Source: Deltaproteobacteria bacterium
GTDB lineage: Bacteria > Bdellovibrionota_C > UBA2361 > JAGFJO01
NCBI GenBank assembly: GCA_024102635.1
Contig: JAGFJO010000094.1
Span: forward strand, 1-48,354
DNA: 48,354 nt
Direction of reading: 5' to 3'
The position numbers and the translations under genes were made by a program. Below, piece by piece: positions 25,326 through 34,253 of this stretch; within the stretch, counting starts at the first letter, position 1; each line of letters starts with the position of its first letter. The notes beneath the pieces were generated by a model that was not told the origin of the DNA, did no database searches, and saw only the letters and a program-made list of their open reading frames with translations.

Positions 25326-25361
25326 AAGGAGCTTCAGGCGCGGGCTTGAAGCTCCTTTTTT
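25326..25361 (+). terminator. intrinsic terminator after the Cys-rich gene
   Basis: GGAGCTTCA (25328-25336) pairs with TGAAGCTCC (25347-25355) and is followed by TTTTTT (25356-25361), with AA before the stem extending the pairing. It is a standard rho-independent terminator starting about 25 bases after the stop. Confidence 0.92.
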
Positions 25362-25451
25362 ATGGGACAAAAGGGCCGGAATAGATCCAAGCTAGCTTAA
25401 GAAGTATCGAAACAGTATGCTAGTAATAGCAATCTGTGCAGAAGGGGTGCA

Positions 25452-26510
25452 ATGAAAAGACTAGTGTTTTCGGCTGGCTTGTGGCCACTCATCCTTTTAT
25501 CTCCGGTTTTAGCCCAAACACCTGCCGCCTCGCCTTACTACACCGCGGCTCCTAGTTATACGGTTACCGCTTCGCCTTATTATTCTTCGACGCCATACGC
25601 GACCGTAAGCCCGGCCTATTCTCTCACGCCCAATCCTGTACCGTCACTTGAGGGTGCCGTCAGCCGTTCGACTCTGTTTCCATGCCTAACGGACCTGAGT
25701 TCGTTCTCTTCGGACATAGCTTCCAGCTTCACAATGGAGACATTGGAAGGGTGTCATAAGAAAACCGGGATAAGTCTCTCGCAGCCGGTAAGCAGCGCCT
25801 TAAATATTCTGAGCCGTCTAAATGCGGACGAACTAGCAAGGGAGTTGGAGCCCCTATTAGAGGGAGGGAGCTTACAGCAGGCCACTCCTTCATCGTTCGA
25901 AAGCACCACTGCCCCAACACCGCTCCCCTCACCGACGGCTGTTATTATGGGAAGTGTACAGCTTCCGCAACCGCTGGTCTCTGCGCCCGATACATTGATT
26001 CCGCGCCTAAGAAGAAGCGGCAAAAAGATTCCTCCATATGACTTGGAGAAACCGTGGGTTTGCCGCCATATCGCAGGTTATATGGAGACGATGAATAAAG
26101 ATCTTACCTACTTCGGATTCCGTTGTGTGGACATCAAAAAACTCCCCGGTATTCCGTTTCTTATTGGATTAAAAAGCCAGGTGCAGAAGGCAATCGAGGC
26201 ATCCAAAAGGAATGACCCAGAAGCACTGATGAAGCTAGGCGTAGTCTCGCATGCAATTAACGACTACCATTCAAAGGAGGGCATCTCTCTCATTGAACCA
26301 CAAGCGTTTATGGAAGGTGGAGACCCTGAGCAAGCGGAATACTGGGGCGAGTACTTGGATCTTGATGGAGACGGACAGATCGAACCGATCGAGAAGAAAA
26401 GGATTAGCCCATTTAAAATTAGAGTTTGCTGGTCCTATTCCTATAACAGCTTCAAGGAGTCCCAAGAGGCAGGCCATGAGCCGGAAGGCGAAAGCTGCGT
26501 CCCTGAATGA
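25452..26510 (+). CDS. exported protein with Tyr/Pro/Ser-rich N-terminus and EF-hand-like loop
   Basis: A 352-residue protein with signal peptide MKRLVFSAGLWPLILLSPVL (cleavage near VLA) and a low-complexity opening TPAASPYYTAAPSYTVTASP. The middle is helical; the C-terminal third has a zinc- or phospholipase-like look (VVSHAINDYHSKEG) and a Ca-loop DLDGDGQIEPIE. Six or so Cys are spread along the chain. The N-terminal design is like that of the protein at 43657 (short signal ending SAQTP, then a Pro/Ser/Tyr run). No family is recognised. AAGGGGTG upstream supports the ATG. Probably periplasmic or surface-exposed. Confidence 0.72.
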   Translation: MKRLVFSAGLWPLILLSPVLAQTPAASPYYTAAPSYTVTASPYYSSTPYATVSPAYSLTPNPVPSLEGAVSRSTLFPCLTDLSSFSSDIASSFTMETLEGCHKKTGISLSQPVSSALNILSRLNADELARELEPLLEGGSLQQATPSSFESTTAPTPLPSPTAVIMGSVQLPQPLVSAPDTLIPRLRRSGKKIPPYDLEKPWVCRHIAGYMETMNKDLTYFGFRCVDIKKLPGIPFLIGLKSQVQKAIEASKRNDPEALMKLGVVSHAINDYHSKEGISLIEPQAFMEGGDPEQAEYWGEYLDLDGDGQIEPIEKKRISPFKIRVCWSYSYNSFKESQEAGHEPEGESCVPE

Positions 26511-26612
26511 AGTCACCGGACTTTTATTACCTAAAGACAGCTATACTTGAACGCGCTAATATAGCAAGCGGTAGGTTGTACCTAGAATGAAACTTGCTAC
26601 AGGGAGGACTTT

Positions 26613-26999
26613 ATGAGGGGGCTTGAAAGACATTCCGGCACTGCCTATGCGCTTTTGCGGATAATGACCGGCTTTCTTTTCCTATTTCACGGGCTGCAGA
26701 AGATTGTTGGGGTGTTAACTGAAAATCCTCAGCCGGAGATGGGAACTCAGCTATGGTTCGGGGGAATGCTTGAACTTATAGGAGGCACAGCGGTAATGCT
26801 CGGGCTGCAAACACGCCTCTTTGCATTCCTTTGCAGCGGCATGATGGCAGTTGCTTACTTTCAGTTCCACTGGAAGTTTCAGATGGACTCGAACTTCTTT
26901 CCGATAATCAACAAAGGCGAGATGGCCGCGCTCTATTGTTTCGTGTTCCTCTATATCGCTACGCGAGGAGCCGGCAAGTGGGGAATTGATAAAAGCTAG
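26613..26999 (+). CDS. DoxX-family integral membrane protein
   Basis: A 128-residue protein with four predicted membrane segments. ALLRIMTGFLFLFHGLQKIV is the typical first DoxX helix, then FGGMLELIGGTAVMLGLQTR, FAFLCSGMMAVAYFQFHW and ALYCFVFLYIATRGAG. The length fits the DoxX/DoxD-like family, linked to thiol or quinone redox balance; the exact reaction is not known for most members. GGGAGGA lies seven bases before the ATG. Thirteen bases separate it from the DinB-like gene, so the two probably form an operon. Confidence 0.92.
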   Translation: MRGLERHSGTAYALLRIMTGFLFLFHGLQKIVGVLTENPQPEMGTQLWFGGMLELIGGTAVMLGLQTRLFAFLCSGMMAVAYFQFHWKFQMDSNFFPIINKGEMAALYCFVFLYIATRGAGKWGIDKS

Positions 27000-27011
27000 T
27001 TTTAAGTACCA

Positions 27012-27596
27012 ATGAATGCCGTTCCAAAGCTGGCGGCGCCGGGAGCAGGTCTCCCGGCGCTTGAGCTATGCTTTTCCAAAATTCTTCTAAAGTTATTCCT
27101 GCTCGGGAATTCTAACAAAGCATTTATAGTAAAGGCGCTGCGGGAAAAAGCGCTCACTCTCCATCTCTTGGAAGGCGTCCTGCCAGCGCAGCGAAATGTT
27201 CAGGTTCTTATCCCGCGCTTAATGGGCATGGAAGATAGCAGCAGAAACTGGTCGGTAGCAATGACCTTGCAGCATCTTGTAACCACAACAGAAGGAATGG
27301 TGGCGATCGCCAAGGAGCTTACTCAAGGCAAGCAGCCGAAGATTGAGGTTAAGATAGAGAATGTAAAGCCTGCTGACTCTATTGAGTCTGGAGTTGAAAG
27401 GAGGTACAGCGAATCGGTTGATCGTCTCGTTAGTTTTGCAGGAGAGCGCGATTCACTTAAAACAACTCTCACTCACCCCCACCCTTGGTTCGGTCCCCTT
27501 GATGGGCATGGATGGATTGGACTTGCTTGCCTCCATCTAGGAATACATCGCAGGCAGATAGCCTCCACTTTGGCTCTGCTGCCCCGTCACCAATGA
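27012..27596 (+). CDS. DinB/YfiT-like protein
   Basis: A 194-residue four-helix protein of the DinB superfamily. SVAMTLQHLVTTTEGM supplies the first His of the metal triad, and HPWFGPLDGHGWIGLACLHL followed by GIHRRQI supplies the others, as in thiol transferases and damage-induced DinB proteins. Many members use Ni or Zn to activate a small thiol such as bacillithiol or mycothiol; here the thiol is unknown. It directly follows the DoxX gene, which supports a shared role in redox or thiol stress. Ribosome site is weak. Confidence 0.82.
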   Translation: MNAVPKLAAPGAGLPALELCFSKILLKLFLLGNSNKAFIVKALREKALTLHLLEGVLPAQRNVQVLIPRLMGMEDSSRNWSVAMTLQHLVTTTEGMVAIAKELTQGKQPKIEVKIENVKPADSIESGVERRYSESVDRLVSFAGERDSLKTTLTHPHPWFGPLDGHGWIGLACLHLGIHRRQIASTLALLPRHQ

Positions 27597-27603
27597 GTAT
27601 CGT

Positions 27604-27765
27604 TTAGAGATGAGACCCGGTGTAGATCCGTACTCGCAAGAAGTTTGTACGCTTGTTCATCGGCAACGCCAATTGGCGGCGGATCATTTCACGGAGTTCC
27701 TGCTCGTGAAGCTCCCGTTTGCGCTTAGTTGACGATCTTAGTGGCTTACTTTTCTTTCTCTTCAA
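27604..27765 (-). CDS. small basic protein overlapping the nucleotidyltransferase gene
   Basis: A 53-codon frame from TTG 27765 overlaps the last 20 bases of the nucleotidyltransferase gene on the same strand. The product is Lys/Arg-rich: KRKRELHEQELREMIRRQLA then LPMNKRTNFLRVRIYTGSHL. The LP-NKRTNFLR-R pattern resembles C-terminal motifs of small proteins that I recall beside such nucleotidyltransferases, but I cannot confirm it here. A start at the internal ATG (27684 region) is also possible. The close overlap suggests translational coupling and perhaps a two-component toxin-antitoxin-like or regulatory pair. Confidence 0.5.
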   Translation of the reverse strand: MKRKKSKPLRSSTKRKRELHEQELREMIRRQLALPMNKRTNFLRVRIYTGSHL

Positions 27766-28207
27766 GAGTAATCTCCAGCAATCTTAACACTGCTTTATCT
27801 TGGGGCCGGCCGGCGGCTCGCTTGCTTTTTATTATATCACGTAGATCAGCAAGCAATATATTATGGCTGCCGAACCTAACAGCAGTCGCGCGAGATCTCA
27901 ATCCCGCAAAAGATCTAATACCTTCAATTCTCGGCATAAAATCCAATTGAAGTCCTATTCTAGGGTTAGTTAGCCGGTAAAGGGCTGACGCCGGATAATA
28001 GGGTCTTACAATTTCACCTTTGAAATGATCAGCCAAGGCTCTGAGCTTTTTTAAATTTACTGCTGTTTCTCTGAACACAAAATCGAAATCGACGGTCGTC
28101 ACGGGGGAACCGTGCAGTGCTGCCGCAGCGTTTCCAACCATCACAGCCTCAAGACGCACCTTATGCATGGCCGCGGCGATCTTTGCCAAAAGTGAGGATG
28201 CATTCAT
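27746..28207 (-). CDS. nucleotidyltransferase-fold protein
   Basis: A 153-residue protein with the minimal nucleotidyltransferase signature: AVMVGNAAAALHGSPVTTVD followed by FDFVF, which gives the G-x-A-x3-HG-x-P/R-x-T-x-DxD pattern of the fold (Asp pair in VDFDF). Later, ALYRLTNPRIGLQLDFMPRI could supply a third acidic residue. The end SKRAAGRPQDKAVLRLLEIT is typical of AbiEii/DUF6036-like proteins, often found in toxin-antitoxin pairs. It overlaps a small basic ORF downstream and is convergent with the DinB gene. Whether it transfers nucleotides or is inactive is not clear. Confidence 0.8.
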   Translation of the reverse strand: MNASSLLAKIAAAMHKVRLEAVMVGNAAAALHGSPVTTVDFDFVFRETAVNLKKLRALADHFKGEIVRPYYPASALYRLTNPRIGLQLDFMPRIEGIRSFAGLRSRATAVRFGSHNILLADLRDIIKSKRAAGRPQDKAVLRLLEITLEEKEK

Positions 28208-28315
28208 ATGGCAAAGTATCGCATGAACGATAAGTTATAAGAAGGTATCGAATTAGCTGCGCCGCCCGGGGCTTCAGCCTTGTGCTGATCGCTGCGCTCA
28301 GGCAAAAATGGAGTC

Positions 28316-28516
28316 ATGGACGAAGAAACCGGAGCCAAAGGACCGACTAATACAGCGCGCGAGATACAGCGTATAAAAAAAGCGGTAATCACTGCGGCCG
28401 ACAAAAGGCAGCGGCTCCCTCAACCGCTTTTCTGGTCGTTATTTCATAATGCATTAAAGGACGTGCGCAGGTCCAAGGAGAGAGAACGCGCGCTGGCGGA
28501 GCTACTTGAGCGCTAG
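28316..28516 (+). CDS. small charged helical protein, uncertain
   Basis: A 66-residue frame, ATG 28316, with GGAG only 3-4 bases upstream. The translation (IQRIKKAVITAADKRQRLPQ, KDVRRSKERERALAELLER) is amphipathic and charged, as in small DNA- or RNA-binding proteins. No family is recognised. The composition looks coding, but the short length and tight ribosome spacing leave doubt. Confidence 0.45.
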   Translation: MDEETGAKGPTNTAREIQRIKKAVITAADKRQRLPQPLFWSLFHNALKDVRRSKERERALAELLER

Positions 28517-28657
28517 ACTGATTCTCATTCATGCTTGATCTAAATTTTCTGCCTAGTTAGCAGGCCGCTCTTCCGCAATTACCTTTTTTCCTCCTCCCCT
28601 GCTAGAATACCTGAATCGGTTACCTACTTTTTTGGCAACGCCAGAAAGGAGTGCAGT

Positions 28658-29230
28658 ATGAGAGCTTGGACCCTTGTCCGGTCGTTCATCTCTCTTCTGA
28701 AGGGCGTTCCTACAAAGAAGAGGTGGAATGAGAGCTCTAGGCAAGAGGCTTTAAGGCAGCTCGATCTGCTCTGTCCGAACTGCAAGTACTGCCTTTGGGG
28801 ACAGCTCACTGATCCCTGCCGCCAGGCAAAGTATGCGGTTTGGTACAGCTTCTGCTGCTCTATCACTCTGATGGGTGATCAGCGTGGAGTGAAGCTGCTT
28901 GAGGCTATCAGCGGCATGTGTCCTCAGATGCGATGCCCCGAGTGCGGCACTGACGTGACATTCTACGGATATCTTAATCCCTGGAAAGTCGCTTTCAAGG
29001 CCGATAACTTTGGATACCGCTGGGAAGATCTAGGGCTCGAATGGCCTAAAGATCTGGACGGGACAACAAGCGAACTTGTGCCCTCCGCAATCATTCCGCT
29101 GCTTAGAGCCGCTATCGGGCCAAGTGCGGTAAGCGACGAAGGCGACCTGCTTGCATCACATTGGGGAAAGCAGATCGAAGAGATTCGCAAACGCCGCGAA
29201 TGGTACCGGAGCCACTTTAGCTTCGACTAG
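28658..29230 (+). CDS. unknown protein with two Cys-pair (zinc-ribbon-like) motifs
   Basis: A 190-residue protein without signal peptide. Residues about 38-45 read LCPNCKYCLWG and about 90-96 CPQMRCPECGTD; together these CxxC-type pairs could bind one zinc as a ribbon or treble clef. Extra Cys and Trp/Tyr residues lie between them (CRQAKYAVWYSFCC). The C-terminal half is helical with WPKDL and HWGKQIEEIRKRREWYRSH. No family is recognised. AAAGGAG seven bases before the ATG makes the start firm. It stands alone. Confidence 0.7.
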   Translation: MRAWTLVRSFISLLKGVPTKKRWNESSRQEALRQLDLLCPNCKYCLWGQLTDPCRQAKYAVWYSFCCSITLMGDQRGVKLLEAISGMCPQMRCPECGTDVTFYGYLNPWKVAFKADNFGYRWEDLGLEWPKDLDGTTSELVPSAIIPLLRAAIGPSAVSDEGDLLASHWGKQIEEIRKRREWYRSHFSFD

Positions 29231-29310
29231 GTTTTATTCCGCATCTGTGCGCGGAGAAGGAGAAAACAACAGCGCAGACGGGTAGTGCGGCCGAGATCGC
29301 ACTTATATCT

Positions 29311-30072
29311 CTATTGACGTACCGGCAGATCTCCTTCTCCTAGCTTCCGCTTAAAAAGTTCTATCGCCATACTATAGCAGCGCAACGCAAGTACCGGGTC
29401 GTAGCGGTGGCCTTCATCACGTATAAAAGCATGCGCCCCGTTAAACTCGTGCCAGGTAAAATTAACTCCCGACTTGCTCATAGCATTGTATATTATCTCC
29501 CGGCCTTCAGGCGGAATATGGGGGTCCTGCCTTCCCCAGATCATAAGCATCTCTCCCTTTATCTCGCCCATCCTGTCGAGTGAATTGTCGTTCATACCGG
29601 CACCTAGGCTTCGCTTATGAATATCCGTGGCATAGAGACAAACTCCCGCCAGAATCTCCTCATTCATGCTGGCACGAAAAGAAAGATGACCGCCAATGCA
29701 GATACCGAAAGAACCCAATTTGCCGGTGCATCCGGGATCTGACTGCAAAAACTTTATCACCGCTCGAGCGTCATCGTCATAAGATTTGATTGTCTTGGTG
29801 ACCTTGTCATAATTGCCTCTGTCGGCACCCGCTTGATCGTAGGCTAGGATTGTTCCAATCGGTTCTAGTTCATGAAAGATCTCCGGCACCGCAACAACAA
29901 AGCCGTGTCCTGCAAGGATCATGGCCGTACGCTTAATAGGACCGGTTTGCTGGAAGATCTCGGAAAATAACAGAATCCCAGGATATTTACCGGGAGCCAC
30001 AGGCCGATACACGTATGTGCGCATCACTCCTGCGGGTGTTTCCAAATCAACGATTTCGTCTTTGATGATCAT
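29311..30072 (-). CDS. dienelactone hydrolase-family alpha/beta hydrolase
   Basis: A 253-residue hydrolase with the dienelactone hydrolase triad: nucleophile Cys125 in GSFGICIGGHLSF, Asp183 in MLMIWGRQDPHIP and His214 in FNGAHAFIRDE. N-terminal strands PGILLFSEIFQQTGPIKR match the family. The typical enzyme opens dienelactone in aromatic breakdown, but many members act on other esters or lactones. No aromatic pathway genes are nearby, so the substrate is open. Cytoplasmic; no signal peptide. It is a single gene, convergent with the zinc-ribbon-like gene. Confidence 0.92.
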   Translation of the reverse strand: MIIKDEIVDLETPAGVMRTYVYRPVAPGKYPGILLFSEIFQQTGPIKRTAMILAGHGFVVAVPEIFHELEPIGTILAYDQAGADRGNYDKVTKTIKSYDDDARAVIKFLQSDPGCTGKLGSFGICIGGHLSFRASMNEEILAGVCLYATDIHKRSLGAGMNDNSLDRMGEIKGEMLMIWGRQDPHIPPEGREIIYNAMSKSGVNFTWHEFNGAHAFIRDEGHRYDPVLALRCYSMAIELFKRKLGEGDLPVRQ

Positions 30073-30259
30073 TTAAAACTCCAAAAATCACTACAAGGGC
30101 ATAGCATTGAAAATATGAGCCCGCCAGTCAATTCATATTTTCCTTCAACTGTTTGTGGCTCAGAGATTTTATGACTAATTTTGTAGATAAGGCGGCTTAA
30201 GAAAGCTATGGAGTTGTGAAGTAAGCCATCCGGCCATTAACGCAATTAGAGATCACTCC

Positions 30260-33200
30260 TTAGCCGCCCAGCAGCCCACCATCTTTGACATGAATTGAAA
30301 CAATAGATATAAGTTCCTCGGCTTCAATCGGCTTGGCAATATGCGCATCAAATCCGGCAAGGGCGGCTTTGGTTTGATCTTCTGTGCGCGCAAAAGCTGT
30401 TAGTGCAATTGCAGGCACTGCGGGACAGAGCACTCCGGAGCCGTGCCGCATCTGCCTAAGAAACTCATATCCATCCTCTTCAGGCATTCCTATGTCCGTC
30501 AGCACCACGTTGTAACACTTACTACGTAGAAGACGCATTGCTTCGCGCACTGATGCGGCGACATCCACCGACGCATCACGCTTCTCCAGCACATGCTTTA
30601 CCAGCAATCTCGAATCTTGCTCATCATCTACCGCGAGGACCTTTATTCCTTTGAGAGATACTTCTCTACGATCCACTTCTCGCTTAATTGCCTGGGAATC
30701 GGCTCCGGCGCTCTCAACCTCCTTCAATGCGGCAGCGGGAAGTCTTACGATGAAAGAGCTTCCCTTATTCTCACCTTCGCTCTCTACGTGGACACTGCCT
30801 CCGTGTAACTCAACTAGATGCTTTACTATAGAGAGCCCTAACCCAAGGCCGCCATGGGAGCGGGTTGTTGAAGCATCGGCCTGCCTGAATCGATCGAAGA
30901 CATGCGGAAAGAACTCTTTTGCTATTCCTATGCCGGTATCTTTAACTGTAATTTGCGCTTGGCTTTCATGCTCTTCAAGAGCTACCGAGATGCTGCCCCC
31001 TCTCTTGGTAAACTTAACGGCATTGGTCAGAAGATTCCAGACAACTTGCTGAATTCTAGCAGCGTCCCCTCTGACGCTTCCCGAGATATCATTTAATGTT
31101 GTTGCAAGATAGATTCCTTTCGCCTGGGCGCTCGGACGGATCGTGCTTACAGCGGCATTTATGACTCCCGGCAAGTCCAAAAGTTCCATCTCAATCCGGA
31201 TCTTACCCGATATGATACGATTCATATCAAGCAGATCTTCTATTAGCTGGGCCTGCAGCTTTGCATTTCGCTCGATTGTTTCAACGGCAGAATCCAGCTC
31301 CGGCCCTTTCACTTTCGACATTCGTATCAAAGTCGAATAACCAAGAATCGCATTCAAAGGCGTGCGAAGTTCATGAGAAAGAGTAGCGAGAAAATCGTCC
31401 TTCATTCGTCCCGCTCTTTCAGCTTCGGCGCGTGCCTGACGCTCCCTCTCAAGCAGCTGCTGGCGCTCCTCTACCATCCGGCGGGTCTCTGTCACATCGG
31501 TATTGGTTCCGAACCAAAGAGTGACCTTCCCTTTAGAATCCTTAAGTGGAACAGCGCGAGTCAAGTGCCACCTGAACGCTCCGTCATGCCGGCGAATCGG
31601 GAATTCATCCTGCCACTGCTGCCCACTCTCAAGTGCTGCCTGCCAGCTCTTCATTATGCGCGGAAGCTCCTTTGGATCGTGCACCCGCTGCCATCCCCAT
31701 CCCTGCATCTCCTGTGGGGTCGAGCCTGTGTACTCGTACCAGCGATTGTTGTACCAAAAAATCCACCCCGTGGGATCAGCCATCCATGCAAGCTGAGGAA
31801 TTGAGTTGGCAAGTAAGCGGAAGCGCGCTTCGCTCTGCCGCAGGTCTCGCGAAACACGGGCCCGCTCTATTGATTCCCAGCACCGATTCACCGCGTATCT
31901 TAGCAGCTCCACCTCCTCGCTGCGCCACTCACGCGGAGTCTTTTGGTGGACCGCAATGCATGCCGCTAGACGTCCGCCTTTATGAAGAGGTACGCAAATA
32001 GCCGCACGTATCTCCGCCTGCCGGTAGGCGGAGAGATCCCGGGGCGGCGGCTCATGACTTTCAACATCATTCATCACGAATGGTCTATTCTCGCGCATAC
32101 GTTTCAGCACTTCGTCACCGAACTGCTCCAGTGTGTAGCGCCCTACGATGCTTCTTACTCCTTGGTTATAGTCGCCAAGTACATTATTTGTATTCTCATC
32201 AGCTTCGACGTCCGCATACGCGCAGCGATTTACCTTTAAGTGCTGGCCTAGCATTCGAGAGGTCATCTCCATAATCTCAACCGGGTCACTTAATGGGCGC
32301 ACTGCATCATCCAATCGGATCAAGAACTCCTGTCGCTCTGCAAATTTTGAGCGTTCGGTTATGTCAACGAACGCTCCCACTGATCCACGGACCTCTCCTT
32401 TTGAGTTGAATAAAGGGGCGGCATACTCCAGCAATCTAAGCCGCGACCCGTCCTCACGCTCCAAAACAAGCTCCCAATCCTTGATTGAGACGCCCTCCCC
32501 GGCTGCACGCTGCATGGGCAACTGATGACTGGGAACTTCAGACCCGTCATCGAACAAACAGCGAAACGTTGTGGGGCTCTCCTCAGGCGGAGCACTTTTG
32601 GATGCGTTGGAGTCAGAAGGAATTTGAAGCATTTCAGAGAAGGCAGCATTTACCTGAATGCGTCTGCACTCCGGATCGGACGCGATACCGATGCCGACGG
32701 GAATAACGTTTAGAAGCGTCTCCAACTCACTTACCTTCTCTTGAAGAGTTTTATTTAAACTCTCTATTTCAACCGCAGCCTGTTTACTTTCGGTGATATC
32801 CCTGATTACCCTCGATATACCAATCAGTTTGCCTTGCTCATCCTTCAAAGGCGACAAACTCAACGACACATCGAACGATGTGCCATCCTTTTTTAACCTT
32901 TTTGTGTCGAATGGCTTGATCGCTTTCCCAGATCTGATGCGGCGCACGATAAATTGCAGCTCCGAAAGCCTATCGGCCGGCACGAGAAACTCCATCGTCT
33001 TGCCTATTACCTCATCGGCCTTGTATCCAAAAAGCTTCTCAGCTCCGATATTCCAGTTGAGAATAGTGTTCTCCATATCCGAGACCAGAATCGCGTCATT
33101 GGATGACTGTACGATTGCAGCAAGCCGGGCATGTTGAATCGCCGCTCGATGACGCTCGGTTACATCGAGCATAAGCGCATAAAAGCCGATTATCCTGCCA

Positions 33201-33886
33201 GAACCATCTCTATCAGGTATATAGTGCGCCTCCACCCAGCGCCCTCGTCCGCTGGGGAGTTGAAGCTCTGACTCGAATCGCACCCGCTCACCCTCGAGGG
33301 CCCGCGATATGTAACTCCGAATGCAATTATAAACCTCATCACCTATGACCTCGCTAAGTTTTCTTCCTATTACCATTTCTTTCGAACATTCGAACCACTT
33401 CTCCCATTCACCGTTTATAAATTGGTAGCGCTCTTCGGCATCGATATATCCGATCAGCGCGGGGACTACATCGGTAATGGTTCTAAGTTTCTCTCGGCTT
33501 CGTGCCAGTGACGCGCTGGCCTCTTTAAGCTCCGTCACGTCAATTACATTGCCGGTGTATCCAAGGAACTTATTATCCTCTGCGAAGCGCGGGTTACCGG
33601 CGGCCATAACCCAGCCGTAGCTTCCGTCGCTGCGGCGAACTCGATATTCCATGTAGAAGGGAGATCTCGCTTTGTTCGATCGGCGGAAGGTCTGCTCAAC
33701 CTGAGTCCGGTCATCCGGATGGATGACATCCAGCCATCCAAACCCGAGGGCCTCTTCCGGAGTTTGACCAGTAAACTCGAACCATGATCGGCTCACAAAC
33801 GAGCATTTTCCGTTCGCTTCGGTCACCCATACCATGAAAGGGGTCGATTCGGCGATCTTCCGAAAGCGATCGTTTGCGGTATTCAT
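30260..33886 (-). CDS. multi-PAS/GAF hybrid histidine kinase with receiver domain
   Basis: A 1208-residue cytoplasmic sensor kinase. Order of domains: PAS 1-125, PAS 135-245, PAS 255-370, PAS-like 390-510, GAF about 515-690, PAS about 695-810, HisKA with phospho-acceptor His near 838 (FLATLSHELRTPLN), HATPase (N-box NLLTNAVKF, G-box DTGIGIA and GLGLGLSIVKH) and a C-terminal receiver with phospho-acceptor Asp near 1131 (VVLTDIGMP) and Lys in HIAKPIE. No transmembrane segment is seen, so signals are probably intracellular (redox, oxygen, light or small ligands). I start at ATG 33886; a GTG at 33997 would add 37 residues without homology. The partner regulator is not in the window. It is divergent from the epimerase gene. 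Confidence 0.95.
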   Translation of the reverse strand: MNTANDRFRKIAESTPFMVWVTEANGKCSFVSRSWFEFTGQTPEEALGFGWLDVIHPDDRTQVEQTFRRSNKARSPFYMEYRVRRSDGSYGWVMAAGNPRFAEDNKFLGYTGNVIDVTELKEASASLARSREKLRTITDVVPALIGYIDAEERYQFINGEWEKWFECSKEMVIGRKLSEVIGDEVYNCIRSYISRALEGERVRFESELQLPSGRGRWVEAHYIPDRDGSGRIIGFYALMLDVTERHRAAIQHARLAAIVQSSNDAILVSDMENTILNWNIGAEKLFGYKADEVIGKTMEFLVPADRLSELQFIVRRIRSGKAIKPFDTKRLKKDGTSFDVSLSLSPLKDEQGKLIGISRVIRDITESKQAAVEIESLNKTLQEKVSELETLLNVIPVGIGIASDPECRRIQVNAAFSEMLQIPSDSNASKSAPPEESPTTFRCLFDDGSEVPSHQLPMQRAAGEGVSIKDWELVLEREDGSRLRLLEYAAPLFNSKGEVRGSVGAFVDITERSKFAERQEFLIRLDDAVRPLSDPVEIMEMTSRMLGQHLKVNRCAYADVEADENTNNVLGDYNQGVRSIVGRYTLEQFGDEVLKRMRENRPFVMNDVESHEPPPRDLSAYRQAEIRAAICVPLHKGGRLAACIAVHQKTPREWRSEEVELLRYAVNRCWESIERARVSRDLRQSEARFRLLANSIPQLAWMADPTGWIFWYNNRWYEYTGSTPQEMQGWGWQRVHDPKELPRIMKSWQAALESGQQWQDEFPIRRHDGAFRWHLTRAVPLKDSKGKVTLWFGTNTDVTETRRMVEERQQLLERERQARAEAERAGRMKDDFLATLSHELRTPLNAILGYSTLIRMSKVKGPELDSAVETIERNAKLQAQLIEDLLDMNRIISGKIRIEMELLDLPGVINAAVSTIRPSAQAKGIYLATTLNDISGSVRGDAARIQQVVWNLLTNAVKFTKRGGSISVALEEHESQAQITVKDTGIGIAKEFFPHVFDRFRQADASTTRSHGGLGLGLSIVKHLVELHGGSVHVESEGENKGSSFIVRLPAAALKEVESAGADSQAIKREVDRREVSLKGIKVLAVDDEQDSRLLVKHVLEKRDASVDVAASVREAMRLLRSKCYNVVLTDIGMPEEDGYEFLRQMRHGSGVLCPAVPAIALTAFARTEDQTKAALAGFDAHIAKPIEAEELISIVSIHVKDGGLLGG

Positions 33887-33957
33887 TTCGAGTTTTCCAG
33901 CGGTCAGCACGGCTACGGATAATAGCACTATTTCGAGATTATTGCGGCTCGAATCTG

Positions 33958-33984
33958 AATGGGAGTGGAAGAAAAACTCCCATT
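33958..33984 (-). promoter_or_regulatory. hairpin in the leader of the hybrid kinase gene
   Basis: AATGGGAGT (33958-33966) and ACTCCCATT (33976-33984) form a perfect 9-base inverted repeat with a 9-base loop, 72 bases before the kinase start. There is no U tract. It could be an operator or an mRNA leader structure. Confidence 0.3.
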
Positions 33985-34253
33985 TCGAGTCGTGCACCGA
34001 TCCATTTCGGACTGACCCTGATAATGTTGAGAAGGTGACGTAATATGATTTTGATCAGCTTTTATACGCTGAAAAACGGTTTTAGCTGAGTAAAATCAAC
34101 ACTAGCCTCTTCGCTTTCAATCAGAATTCAGACTTCGATCTTCGGATTCACGATTCTTGCAGTGCCGGCGGCTCATTCCTATAACTTAGCCTTTAAGGCT
34201 ACCCAATCAAATAGCGCAATCGGTCGTTATTGTGATATGACCTTGAGACCTGT

